A stretch of DNA of 12,959 nucleotides from Spirochaetaceae bacterium (lineage in GTDB: Bacteria > Spirochaetota > Spirochaetia > Treponematales > Breznakiellaceae), in contig JAITHF010000064.1 in assembly GCA_031280115.1 (NCBI GenBank), positions 1-12,959 of the forward strand. The letters are read 5' to 3'. Of the stretch, positions 1 through 6,955 are shown one piece after another. The notes under the pieces are model-generated. The model was not told the DNA's origin. It did not search any database and saw only the letters and a program-made list of their open reading frames with translations. Positions within the stretch are counted from its first letter, which is position 1. Each line of letters opens with the position of its first letter. A program made the translations under genes and the position numbers.

Positions 1-628
1 ACCGCAGGCAGCCGCTGGTGGGGGGCTTGGGGGAACTGGTTCCCCCAAATTCTTCCCAAAGAGGCGCGAAAGCGCCGATAATCCGTTATACAATAATAAT
101 TTATGCAGGGACAGGAAACTTTTTCCGGTGTACGCGAAAGGTTTGCGCGTGTACGCGAAAGGTTTGCGCGTGTACGCGAAAGGTTTGCGCGTGTACGCGA
201 AAGGTTTGCGCGGTAACGCGAAAGGTTTGCGCGTGTACGCGAAAGGTTTGCGCGGTAACGCGAAAGAGTTCCGCGGTAACGCGCAAAGGTTCCGCGGGGA
301 CGCGCAAGGTTTGCGCGGTAACGCGCAAAGGTTCCGCGTGAACCGGAAAAACTATTCTGTCCCCGGATAAATCATTAGTATATAACGACTTATCGGCGCT
401 TCGCGCCTCTTTAAGAGTTTTTGGGGGCTCTTTTACCTGCGCTTCATGTTTCACGGCTCTTTGTGCGAACTTCGCGTAAGGGAACAGCCGGAGGCTGCCG
501 GCGCTTCCTGTTTTGCGACTCATAGTGCAAACGACGACTGCTGAAACAGCCTTCGGCTGCCCCCAAACCCCCAGCCAACGGCTTCCTGCCTCGCGCCCTT
601 CCGCCTGCGAATCCCGCTGAGGCGCCGC
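1..628. repeat. Inverted-repeat intergenic element, copy 1 (left end outside window)
   Basis: No convincing gene lies here; the stretch is repeat DNA. A left arm (about 61-127) and a right arm (about 338-409) are imperfect inverted copies. Both carry a GGCGC stem-loop (GGCGC-GAAA-GCGCC on the left, GGCGC-TTC-GCGCC on the right), then CGATAA, then an AT-rich stretch, then a CCGGAAAAA/TTTTTCCGG block that abuts a central 21-bp tandem array. Outside the arms are palindromes: GGGGGAACTGGTTCCCCC near 31-48, a CAGCC-GGA-GGCTG-type hairpin near 486-498, and a CAGCC-TTC-GGCTG hairpin near 547-559. The right terminus, read on the minus strand as AAGCGGCGCCTCAGCGG (about 612-628), is the same boundary motif seen in the copies at 5693-6871 and 12792-12959. 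Open frames through it exist only because the array lacks stop codons. Confidence 0.85.
107..358. repeat. 21-bp tandem array inside element copy 1
   Basis: Ten head-to-tail 21-bp units run from 128 to 337 without length change. Unit starts are 128, 149, 170, 191, 212, 233, 254, 275, 296 and 317. One strongly degenerate unit flanks each side (107-127 and 338-358), and these belong to the inverted arms. The first units are identical and begin GTGTACGCGAAAGG. Later ones drift to GGTAACGCGCAAAGG. Each unit is centred on a short inverted repeat, best seen at about 300-316 as CGCGCAAGGTTTGCGCG (7-bp stem, GGT loop). Twenty-one bp is two helical turns and also seven codons, so several reading frames stay open through the array. 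Confidence 0.95.
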
Positions 629-1303
629 TTACGGCTGCGCAGGGGGCGGGATATAGGTGTTGAGAAGCAGTTTATAGACCGTGTCAACACTGTCCGCGGC
701 TAAAAGCGCCTGGCGGAGGTCCCGGTTCTTGAGGCGGGCGCTGAAAAAAGACAGGGTTTGCAAATAATAGGCGTGCTGGTTGTACGCCGCGGCTATCATA
801 AAAAGGAGCCGCACCGGTTCATCGTCCAATACCTGAAAATCAATAATGTCCTTCTTGCTTATCCCCACAGAAACTACCAGATCCGTAACCGAGGAAAGCC
901 GGACATGAGGGATGGCTATCCCCTTGCCTATGGCCGTACTCATAAGCTCTTCCCGCTTGATAATCTCCGAAGCGAGCTCTTCGCGGTTTTTTATCTGCGG
1001 CGCTGTGGCAAGATTATCCGCCAGGGTTAAAAGCGCGTCCCGCTTCGCCGCGTGGTCCAGAAACACAATCCGGTCAGGCGAAATCACGGACTCAATGTGC
1101 ACCGCGCCGGTGTGGGGCATAAGGCTGTTGAGGGAAAGCCGCTGGTTGACCCACCGCTCCACCTCAGACTTCTTGAAACGCCACACCGTGCCTATCTTGC
1201 CCGCCGGAATCTCCCCCTTCTGGGCCCAGTCGTAAATAGTGCGCTCCGCTACCCGCAGGTATTTGGCTACCTCTTCTATCGTAAGAATGCCGTCGTCTAT
1301 CAT
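629..1303 (-). CDS. Excisionase-type HTH fused to PTS EIIA (PtsN-like) regulator
   Basis: The 224-residue product has two parts. Residues about 5-53 form a MerR/excisionase-like helix-turn-helix (TIEEVAKYLRVAERTIYDWA, then GKIGTVWRFKKSEVERW). Residues about 72-217 form an EIIA domain of the fructose/nitrogen-regulatory family, with the phosphoacceptor histidine in GIAIPHVR (His133). In the family, EIIA-Ntr accepts phosphate from HPr-like carriers and acts as a regulator rather than a sugar transporter; the attached DNA-binding domain suggests a phosphorylation-responsive transcription factor (inference). The ATG at 1303 is supported by AGGAG about 8 nt upstream and by a good promoter (1334-1363). 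It is divergent from the TPR gene. The last codons (PPPAQP, stop) run into the terminus of the repeat element, whose boundary motif starts at the TAA stop, so the C-terminal end may have been set by the element. Function is clear at domain level; the target is unknown. Confidence 0.9.
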   Translation of the reverse strand: MIDDGILTIEEVAKYLRVAERTIYDWAQKGEIPAGKIGTVWRFKKSEVERWVNQRLSLNSLMPHTGAVHIESVISPDRIVFLDHAAKRDALLTLADNLATAPQIKNREELASEIIKREELMSTAIGKGIAIPHVRLSSVTDLVVSVGISKKDIIDFQVLDDEPVRLLFMIAAAYNQHAYYLQTLSFFSARLKNRDLRQALLAADSVDTVYKLLLNTYIPPPAQP

Positions 1304-1333
1304 CTCTACGCTCCTTGCCTTACTGTTAGATTA

Positions 1334-1363
1334 AATATAGCAACAAACGATATGATATGTCAA
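1334..1363 (-). promoter_or_regulatory. Sigma70-type promoter of the HTH-EIIA gene
   Basis: On the minus strand TTGACA (1363-1358) is followed after 18 bp by TATATT (1339-1334). This is a near-consensus pair placed about 30 bp upstream of the ATG at 1303, with the AGGAG ribosome-binding site in between. Confidence 0.75.
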
Positions 1364-1382
1364 TAAGCGCGTAATTATTCAA

Positions 1383-1410
1383 AGCGCCCCTTCAAGGGCG
1401 CTCTATTTTT
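1383..1410 (+). promoter_or_regulatory. Hairpin plus T-tract in the leader of the TPR gene
   Basis: AGCGCCC (1383-1389) pairs with GGGCGCT (1396-1402) around a CTTCAA loop and is followed by CTATTTTT. It looks like an intrinsic terminator, yet no plus-strand gene ends upstream. It lies 40 nt before the TPR start codon, so it may be a leader attenuator or an insulator between the divergent genes. A related hairpin precedes the binding-protein gene at 5635-5654. Confidence 0.55.
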
Positions 1411-1442
1411 AAGGGCGGGCTGTTCCGATAGTAGTAACATAT

Positions 1443-2117
1443 ATGAAACACTACACCCTCATCTTTCTATTGTTTCTTGCCGCCGCGGCTTTTCCCCAGA
1501 CCGCCGCGCAGACCGTTGAAAGCGCCGCCGCCTGGCAGAACTATTACACAGGCAGAAGTTTTGAGTCTCAAAGCCGCATGGAAGACGCCATGCCCTATTA
1601 CAATGAGGCAGTGCGTATATCCCTTGATGAGATTGGCCGCAGCATATCCGCCGAGAGCTCCTATGTGGTGCTTACCTGGACCTTACAGCGCCAGCGCCGG
1701 TACGCCGAGGTCATAAGCTGGGGGGAACAGGGGCTCTCCATGAACGCCGGCAACTACCGGCTTTTGGAGGTTATGGGGGAAGCGTACTTTTATCTGGATG
1801 ATTATGACCGGTCATTGCGCTGCATGCAGCAGTACAGCGGCGCTGTTTCCCAAGGGGACAGGCTCTCGACAGCCTATTTTTTTATCGGGGAAATCTTTAG
1901 GCTCAGAGGGAAATTCCTCCACGCGGACATCGCCTATACCACGGCGGTCCAGATTGAGCCGAATGTCCCGCTCTGGTGGTACAGGCTCGGCCTGGTGCGG
2001 GAATCCCTCAAAGAATACCCCCTTGCGGCGGAAGCCTATGAACGGGCGCTCCGCATCAACCCGGCGTACCAGGAGGCCCAGGCCGGCCTTGGCCGGGCGC
2101 GGCAGCAGCGGAACTAG
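1443..2117 (+). CDS. Secreted TPR-repeat protein
   Basis: The 224-residue product starts with a signal peptide (MKHYTLIFLLFLAAAAFPQ, likely cleaved after the AQTAAQ region). The rest is alpha-helical with tetratricopeptide repeats. One is at about 28-62 (AAWQNYYTGRSFESQSRMED, followed by AMPYYNEAVRI), weaker ones lie at about 100-175, and a canonical C-terminal one at about 178-222 (WYRLGLVRESLKEYPLAAEA, then YERALRINP). TPRs mediate protein-protein contacts, so a periplasmic scaffold or assembly role is likely, but the partner cannot be told. No strong Shine-Dalgarno is visible before the ATG; the upstream hairpin at 1383-1410 may affect expression. The gene converges on aroC: its TAG stop shares the palindrome CTAG at 2114-2117 with the aroC stop, leaving no room for a terminator between them. 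Confidence 0.85.
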   Translation: MKHYTLIFLLFLAAAAFPQTAAQTVESAAAWQNYYTGRSFESQSRMEDAMPYYNEAVRISLDEIGRSISAESSYVVLTWTLQRQRRYAEVISWGEQGLSMNAGNYRLLEVMGEAYFYLDDYDRSLRCMQQYSGAVSQGDRLSTAYFFIGEIFRLRGKFLHADIAYTTAVQIEPNVPLWWYRLGLVRESLKEYPLAAEAYERALRINPAYQEAQAGLGRARQQRN

Positions 2118-3226
2118 CAGGGTTGATGCCTGTCAGCGCGGCGGAGGAGCATCAGGTCGGCAAGGACCAGCGCGGCCATTGCTTCCACCACCGGCACGGC
2201 CCGGGGGACCACGCAAATATCGTGCCTCCCCTTAATAAGGATCTCCCGCTCCGCGCCGGTACGGTCGATGGTCTTCTGGGCGCGGGTTATCGAGGGGACC
2301 GGCTTAAACGCCACGGTAAATAACAGGGCCATGCCTGTTGCGATGCCCCCTAACACGCCGCCGGCGTTGTTGGTTTCATAACGCGCCGCCGGCGCCTGCG
2401 ACGGGAGGCGCTCCGCAGTAGGCATGAGCCGGTCATTCTGCGCCGACCCGGTGCTGCGCGCCGCGCCGAAGCCCGCGCCGAACTCGATGCCTTTGGCGGC
2501 GCCGATAGAAAGCATGGCGGAGGCGAGGAGCGCGTCGAGTTTGCCGAAGACCGGTTCCCCCAGCCCGGGGGGTACGCCGGTAACCGCGCAGGAGACGGTG
2601 CCGCCGGCGCTGTCCCCCTGGGCGCGGAGGGCGCTTATGCGCTCGGCTATCCGCGCCGCGTCCTGCGCGCAGGGAACGCGCAGGGGGTTTGCCTCGGCTT
2701 CGTCAAGGCTGAACGCAGGGTCATCCATGCCCGCCGCGGTGATTCCCCCGATCGCGGAGGACCATGCCCGGATAACTATCCCGTACCGGCTCAAGAATTG
2801 GGCCGCCACCGCGCCGGCGGCCACGCGGCACAGGGTTTCCCTGCCTGAGCTCCGGCCCCCGCCTCGGTGGTCCCGCAAGCCGTACTTCGCTTCCCATGTC
2901 CAGTCCGCGTGCCCCGGGCGGTAGCAGTCTTTGAGATTGTCATAATCCTCTGAGCGGCTGCCGGTATTGCGGACAAGCACCGCAATAGGGGTGCCCAAGG
3001 TTTTTCCCTCAAACACGCCGGAAAGGAGTTCCGGCTCGTCCGCTTCGGCTCTGGCAGTTGAGGCCCCGCCGGAGCCCGGGCGCCTCCGGCGCAGGGCGCT
3101 GCGGATATGCTCAAGTTCTAACGGCACCCCCGCGGGGCAGCCGTCCACCACGCAGCCCAAAGCAGGCCCGTGGGATTCTCCGAAGGTCGTAACCGCGAAA
3201 AGCGTGCCGAACCGGTTTCCCGCCAT
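2114..3226 (-). CDS. aroC: Chorismate synthase
   Basis: This enzyme converts 5-enolpyruvylshikimate-3-phosphate to chorismate with reduced FMN, the last common step toward aromatic amino acids and folate. The 370-residue length is normal. All family signatures are visible: FGESHGPALGCVVDGCPAG at 15-33 with His19, an Arg-rich RRRRPGSGG loop, HRGGGRSSGRET at 120-131, ETNNAGGVLGGIATGM at 284-299, AFKPVPSI at 306-313 and GRHDICVVPRAVPVVEAMAA at 333-352. The ATG is preceded by AAGGA at a good distance. It is the last gene of a minus-strand run, 42 bp downstream of the UMP kinase. That gap is a pyrimidine-rich tract on the plus strand (purine-rich in the transcript). The 3' end overlaps the convergent TPR gene by 4 bp. 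Confidence 0.97.
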   Translation of the reverse strand: MAGNRFGTLFAVTTFGESHGPALGCVVDGCPAGVPLELEHIRSALRRRRPGSGGASTARAEADEPELLSGVFEGKTLGTPIAVLVRNTGSRSEDYDNLKDCYRPGHADWTWEAKYGLRDHRGGGRSSGRETLCRVAAGAVAAQFLSRYGIVIRAWSSAIGGITAAGMDDPAFSLDEAEANPLRVPCAQDAARIAERISALRAQGDSAGGTVSCAVTGVPPGLGEPVFGKLDALLASAMLSIGAAKGIEFGAGFGAARSTGSAQNDRLMPTAERLPSQAPAARYETNNAGGVLGGIATGMALLFTVAFKPVPSITRAQKTIDRTGAEREILIKGRHDICVVPRAVPVVEAMAALVLADLMLLRRADRHQPC

Positions 3227-3955
<729 letters not shown>

Positions 3956-3957
3956 AG

Positions 3958-4048
3958 CCTTCCTTTTTATTTTTATTTTTCTTTTTTCTTTTATTTATTT
4001 TATTTTTATTTTATTTTCTTTCCTGCGCCTGCGCCTGCGCCGCCCTGT
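3958..4048. repeat. A/T simple-sequence tract plus TGCGCC hexamer repeat
   Basis: The gap between the permease stop and the UMP kinase start holds a long T-rich tract on the plus strand (blocks of TTTTA and TTTTC at about 3964-4019). It is followed by CTGCGCCTGCGCCTGCGCC, hexamer repeats at about 4022-4041. In the transcript this reads as GC-rich hexamers and then an A-rich leader running into the AAGGAAGG ribosome-binding site. No hairpin terminator is evident. Confidence 0.8.
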
Positions 4049-4056
4049 GAACAGCC

Positions 4057-4758
4057 CTAGGAATAATACGAGAGTTTTTTTTCATACCAGCTGAAGGCCA
4101 GGGACACGGCCCAGTTCATGATAAAATAAAATACCCCTGCTATGAAGATGGGCGTCGCCGAGAACTCCCGGGACGCGGCGTTTTGGGCGGCGCGGAACAG
4201 CTCAGGAACCCCGATAACCTGGGCCAGGGCCGTATCCTTTACCAGGGTGATGACCTCGTTCCCGGACGCAGGCAGGATGCGCTTGATAACCTGGGGCATG
4301 ATAATGCGCCCGAAGGTCTGGGAGCCGGTAAAGCCCAGCACCTTTGCCGCCTCATACTGCCCCTTGGGGATAGACTCGATGCCCCCGCGGTAAATCTCCG
4401 CGAAATACGCCGCGTAATTTAGGGAAAAGGCGATGATAACCGCGGTAAACCGGTTGTAGGACAGGAGGAACCGGGCTGCGCCCCAGAATGCTTGGGACGA
4501 AACAACGCCGGAGAGGGCGTCCGTCAGAAACGAGTAGAGATACTTAGGGGCAAAGTAAATAAAGATAAGCTGTAAGATAAGCGGGGTTCCCCGCATGATT
4601 AAAAGATAGAGCGTAACCGCGGCGCGGATAACCGGCTGTTTCGACATCCGCCCGAACGCAAGGGGCATGGCCAGGGGCAGGGAAAAGAGCAGGGTAAGAA
4701 AAAATACCTCCAGAGACACCCCAAGCCCCCGGGCCATGAAGCCAAGCATGGGCGGCAT
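4057..4758 (-). CDS. Polar amino-acid ABC transporter permease (HisM/GlnP family)
   Basis: This 233-residue integral membrane protein has hydrophobic segments at about 12-36, 46-70, 104-122 and 203-225. It carries the MRGTPLILQL motif (55-64) typical of amino-acid permeases and the cytoplasmic EAA loop that docks the ATPase (EAAKVLGFTGSQTFGRIIMP, starting at Glu136). It would form the membrane channel for the binding protein encoded 21 bp upstream. The ATG at 4758 has AAGG about 12 nt upstream; an in-frame ATG three codons later is an alternative. The stop (TAG) sits next to the low-complexity tract leading to pyrH. No ATP-binding subunit gene follows, which is unusual for this class; the ATPase must be supplied from elsewhere. 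Confidence 0.93.
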   Translation of the reverse strand: MPPMLGFMARGLGVSLEVFFLTLLFSLPLAMPLAFGRMSKQPVIRAAVTLYLLIMRGTPLILQLIFIYFAPKYLYSFLTDALSGVVSSQAFWGAARFLLSYNRFTAVIIAFSLNYAAYFAEIYRGGIESIPKGQYEAAKVLGFTGSQTFGRIIMPQVIKRILPASGNEVITLVKDTALAQVIGVPELFRAAQNAASREFSATPIFIAGVFYFIMNWAVSLAFSWYEKKLSYYS

Positions 4759-4779
4759 AAACCGGTTATACCTTTCAGC

Positions 4780-5601
4780 CTATTTTATAATAGAGATGTT
4801 TGAGCCGAACCATTGGGCGGTTATCCGCTCGACCGTGCCGTCTGCGGCCATTTCTTGCAGGACAGCCCACACCTTATCCGCAAGGGCCTTGTCGTTTTTG
4901 CGGAAGCCTATGCCGAACTCTTCCGCTCCGAGGGTTTCATCCAAAATACGGAGGGCTTTGCCGGAGCGCTTGATATTGTCGTTGGCAACCACAAGGTCAA
5001 TAACCACCGCGTCCACGCCGCCTGCGTCAAGGTCCATAAGGGCGGTGAGGAAGTCTTTGACCTCAACCACGCCGGCAAGCCCGGCTTTGAAATCAGGGGC
5101 CCCGTCAATGGCATGAATAGAAGAGGATCCCGCTTGGGTTCCGACGTTCTTTCCGGCAAGGTCTGCCAGCGTTGCGTAGGGGGCGTCGTCTTTGACCACC
5201 ACAACCTGCGCGTTTTTGAGGTACGGCGGGGAATAGAGGACGTTTGCTTTACGTTCTTCGGTAATGGTGAAGCCGTTCCAGATACAGTCGATCTGCCCGG
5301 TATTGAGTTCCTGTTCCTTGGCGTTCCAGTCAATAGGCTGGAGCGCGAGCTCCACCCCTAAGCGGGAGGCAGCTTCTTTTGCAAGGTCAACGTCGTAGCC
5401 CACGATCTCATTGGCTTCGTTACGGAAGCCCATAGGCGGGAAGGAGTCGTCCAATCCCATGACCAGCTTTTTTTTGGCAAGCACATTCTGGAGCGAGGCG
5501 TCGCCTGATCCAGCCGCCGGCTTCGCCGCTTTCTTGCCGCCGGCGAACATTGCGCCGCAGGCGAAGAGGAGGCAGAGCCCGAACATCATACACCGTTTCA
5601 T
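4780..5601 (-). CDS. Amino-acid ABC transporter substrate-binding lipoprotein (family 3)
   Basis: The 273-residue product begins with a signal peptide whose LFAC tetrapeptide at 12-15 fits a permissive spirochete lipobox, so Cys15 is probably lipidated. A low-complexity GGKKAAKPAAGSG linker follows. The mature part is a periplasmic-binding fold of the glutamine/histidine/arginine class: VMGLDDSFPPMGFR (47-60), the family signature GYDVDLAKEAASRLG (68-82), then TGQIDCIWNGFTITEERK and FSPP-like YSPPYL. It would capture a polar amino acid outside the inner membrane and deliver it to the adjacent permease. The ATG at 5601 has AGGAGA at good spacing. It is the first gene of the minus-strand cluster; its leader carries a hairpin (5635-5654) and its upstream region is the edge of repeat element copy 2. 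The exact ligand cannot be told. Confidence 0.93.
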   Translation of the reverse strand: MKRCMMFGLCLLFACGAMFAGGKKAAKPAAGSGDASLQNVLAKKKLVMGLDDSFPPMGFRNEANEIVGYDVDLAKEAASRLGVELALQPIDWNAKEQELNTGQIDCIWNGFTITEERKANVLYSPPYLKNAQVVVVKDDAPYATLADLAGKNVGTQAGSSSIHAIDGAPDFKAGLAGVVEVKDFLTALMDLDAGGVDAVVIDLVVANDNIKRSGKALRILDETLGAEEFGIGFRKNDKALADKVWAVLQEMAADGTVERITAQWFGSNISIIK

Positions 5602-5634
5602 TGTTATATTTCTCCTAACAAGTTGTGTTTTAAA

Positions 5635-5654
5635 AAGCGTCTTTCAAGGCGCTT
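5635..5654 (-). promoter_or_regulatory. Leader hairpin upstream of the binding-protein gene
   Basis: On the minus strand AAGCGCC (5654-5648) and GACGCTT (5641-5635) form a stem with one mismatch around TTGAAA, followed by TTTAAAA. It ends 33 nt before the ATG at 5601. The same hairpin family, with a CTTCAA/TTTCAA loop, occurs before the TPR gene. It could be an attenuator or an mRNA 5'-end structure. A TATGCT box lies upstream at about 5670, but no good -35 goes with it. Confidence 0.4.
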
Positions 5655-5692
5655 TCCAAAGAGACTCTAGCATAAAAAAGAATCCCCCACAA

Positions 5693-5795
5693 CCCCCCGA
5701 AGGGGGGTTTCACGTGCTTCTTGCGGTGAGAGGGTCTGCCCCCTGCGGGGGATTCACGTGCTTCTTGTAGCGATAGGGTCTGCGGGTTTAGTCAC
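5693..5795. repeat. Left terminal 56-bp tandem units of element copy 2
   Basis: A full 56-bp unit (5740-5795, inverted relative to the right end, ending GTCAC) is preceded by a shortened one (about 5693-5739). Each unit contains a C5-6/G5-6 hairpin (CCCCCC-GAA-GGGGGG at 5693-5707; CCCCC-TGC-GGGGG near 5739-5751) and CACGTGCTTCTTG. They are the inverse of the units at 6759-6870. Confidence 0.8.
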
Positions 5796-6189
5796 AACCC
5801 ACACGCAGCGCCTCAGCGGAATTCGCAGGCGAAAGGGCGCGGCGCAGGAAGCCTTTAGTTGGGGGTTTGGGGGCAGCCGGAGGCTGTTCCCTTACGGGAA
5901 GTTCGCAAAAGAATACGCAAACCATGAAGCGCCGGTAAAAAAGCCCCCAAAAACTCTTCAAAAGCGCACGCGAAGCGCAGCGCTCAATAAAGAAAGCCCT
6001 TGACCAGACGGGAGGGCGCAGTGTGGCCAAACGGCAAACGGAATTATATAGTATATATGAGTTTATCAAGCCCCTTCCGCCTGAATCCTGCCCTTTTCTA
6101 ACCTGTTTTCCCCCTCTTTTTTCAGGTCTTTTTCCCGATAGGCCAGCGGGTATACACGGTGCCGCAGGGGGTAATCTTTCCGCGTTAGA

Positions 6190-6220
6190 GGGGCGCCCCC
6201 GCGCCCTGCGGGGGCGCCCC
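6190..6220. repeat. Perfect 13-bp GC-only hairpin at the array entrance
   Basis: GGGGCGCCCCCGC (6190-6202) is exactly complementary to GCGGGGGCGCCCC (6208-6220) with a five-base GCCCT loop. It immediately precedes the first 21-bp unit. Its stability is far above that of the other hairpins here. Confidence 0.95.
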
Positions 6221-6221
6221 T

Positions 6222-6419
6222 GCGCCGCACGGATACATCCCCGCGTTGCACGGATACATCTCCGCGCCGTGCGGATACATCCCCGCGTTGCGCGGATACA
6301 TCTCCGCGCCGTGCGGATACCTCTCCGCGCCGCATGGATACATCTCCGCGTTGCGCGGATACATCTCCGCGCCATGCGGATACATCTCCGCGCTGCGCGG
6401 ATACCTCTCCGCGCCGTGA
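6222..6419. repeat. 21-bp tandem array inside element copy 2
   Basis: GGATAC recurs exactly every 21 bp at 6231, 6252, 6273, 6294, 6315, 6336, 6357, 6378 and 6399. The unit is GGATACATCTCCGCGCCGTGC with variation at the CCGTGC part. Two further units occur at 6567 and 6588, still in the same 21-bp register. Some units contain perfect small inverted repeats such as TCCGCG-TTG-CGCGGA and TCCGCG-CTG-CGCGGA. The sequence is unrelated to the array at 128-337, but period and internal symmetry are the same. Confidence 0.95.
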
Positions 6420-6729
6420 AAGCCCCTCTCTGTTCGGTTATGAGCGCTGCGCTGCGCTTGCGCTTTTTAAAGAGAATTTGGGGGAACCAGTTCCCCCAAA
6501 CCCCCCATAAACGCTTCCTGCGCCGCGCCCTTCCGCCTGCACTGCCCCCTTACGTCCGCGCCCTGCGGATACATCCCCGCGCCGTGCGGATACCTCCTTG
6601 CGCCATGAAAGCCCCTCTCTGTTCGGTTATGAGCGCTGCGCTTCGCGTGCGCTTTTTAAAGAGAATTTGGGGGAACCAGTTCCCCCAAGCCCCCCATAAA
6701 GGCTACCTGCCCCGCGTCCTTTCGCCTGC
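6411..6729. repeat. 130-bp direct duplication of array edge plus right arm
   Basis: Segment 6411-6540 recurs at 6600-6729 with about nine substitutions and no indels. Each copy starts in an array unit, reads through GAAAGCCCCTCTCTGTTCGG and the GGGGGAACCAGTTCCCCC hairpin, and ends at CGCCTGC. The offset is 189 bp, that is nine array periods. Between the copies (6541-6599) lie a short spacer and two more 21-bp units. Confidence 0.93.
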
Positions 6730-6758
6730 GACGTCCGCTGAGGCGCCGCTTGTGGGTT

Positions 6759-6870
6759 GTGACTAAAATTGCGAACCCTCTCGCTACAAGAAGCACGTGA
6801 ATCCCCCGCAGGGGGTGACTAAAATTGCAAACCCTCCCGCCGCGAGAAGCGCCTGAAACCCCCTGCGGGG
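6759..6870. repeat. Right terminal 56-bp tandem units of element copy 2
   Basis: Two adjacent 56-bp units (6759-6814 and 6815-6870) each begin GTGACTAAAATTGC, continue with an AACCCTC and AGAAGC segment, and end in a CCCCC/GGGGG palindrome. They mirror the left units of this copy. One comparable unit occurs, inverted, in copy 4 near 12845-12895. The apbE promoter starts directly after the second unit. Confidence 0.9.
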
Positions 6871-6871
6871 G

Positions 6872-6899
6872 TTGAATCACCCGCAGGGTGTGCTATACT
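6872..6899 (+). promoter_or_regulatory. Outward promoter at the edge of element copy 2, driving apbE
   Basis: TTGAAT (6872-6877) and TATACT (6894-6899) are separated by 16 bp, with TG two bases before the -10 (extended -10). The spacer is the palindrome CACCCGCAGGGTG (CACCC-GCA-GGGTG). The promoter is clearly related to the cyclophilin-FKBP promoter at 9099-9128, with the same order of CA-CCC-GC-GGGTGTG between the boxes. Confidence 0.75.
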
Positions 6900-6955
6900 G
6901 TCTTGGTATGTTTTTATTTTGTTTGCCCGCCTTGAAACCGTTAAGGCCGGTGTTG

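Larger units (their letters stand above)
5693..6871. repeat. Inverted-repeat intergenic element, copy 2 (complete, about 1.18 kb)
   Basis: This is the only copy with both ends in the window, and it fills most of the gene-free stretch 5602-6955. Its ends are inverted copies of each other over roughly 250-300 bp. From outside in each has 56-bp units with CACGTGCTTCTTG, GTCACAACCCAC, CGCCTCAGCGG, a GGGGGTTTGGGGG block with a hairpin, a CTCTT-AAAAGCGC block (5954 onward; inverse near 6440-6475) and a GAAAGCCC block. The interior holds a unique AT-rich stretch (about 6003-6180), a GC-only perfect hairpin (6190-6220), a 21-bp array (6222-6419) and a 130-bp duplication of the right arm. No transposase, integrase or target-site duplication was recognised. 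Long open frames such as 6023-6766 translate to simple heptads and are not accepted as genes. Confidence 0.85.

Noticed and set aside
128..337. CRISPR array
   Set aside because: The units are directly adjacent at 21 bp with no unique spacers, and no cas gene is present.
18..523. Open frames on both strands across the first array (heptads such as TRKVCAC or YAKGLRV)
   Set aside because: Frames are open on both strands at once, with no ribosome-binding site and no recognisable fold; they are a by-product of a stop-free 21-bp unit.
6023..6766. Long plus-strand open frame across the second array (247 codons from GTG)
   Set aside because: It translates to monotonous heptads, has no Shine-Dalgarno, and stays open because 21 bp and 189 bp are multiples of three and the unit contains no stop; several other frames and the opposite strand are open for the same reason.
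5693..6871. Insertion sequence or transposon with its own transposase
   Set aside because: The ends are inverted repeats, but no transposase motif or convincing coding sequence lies between them and no target-site duplication was found.
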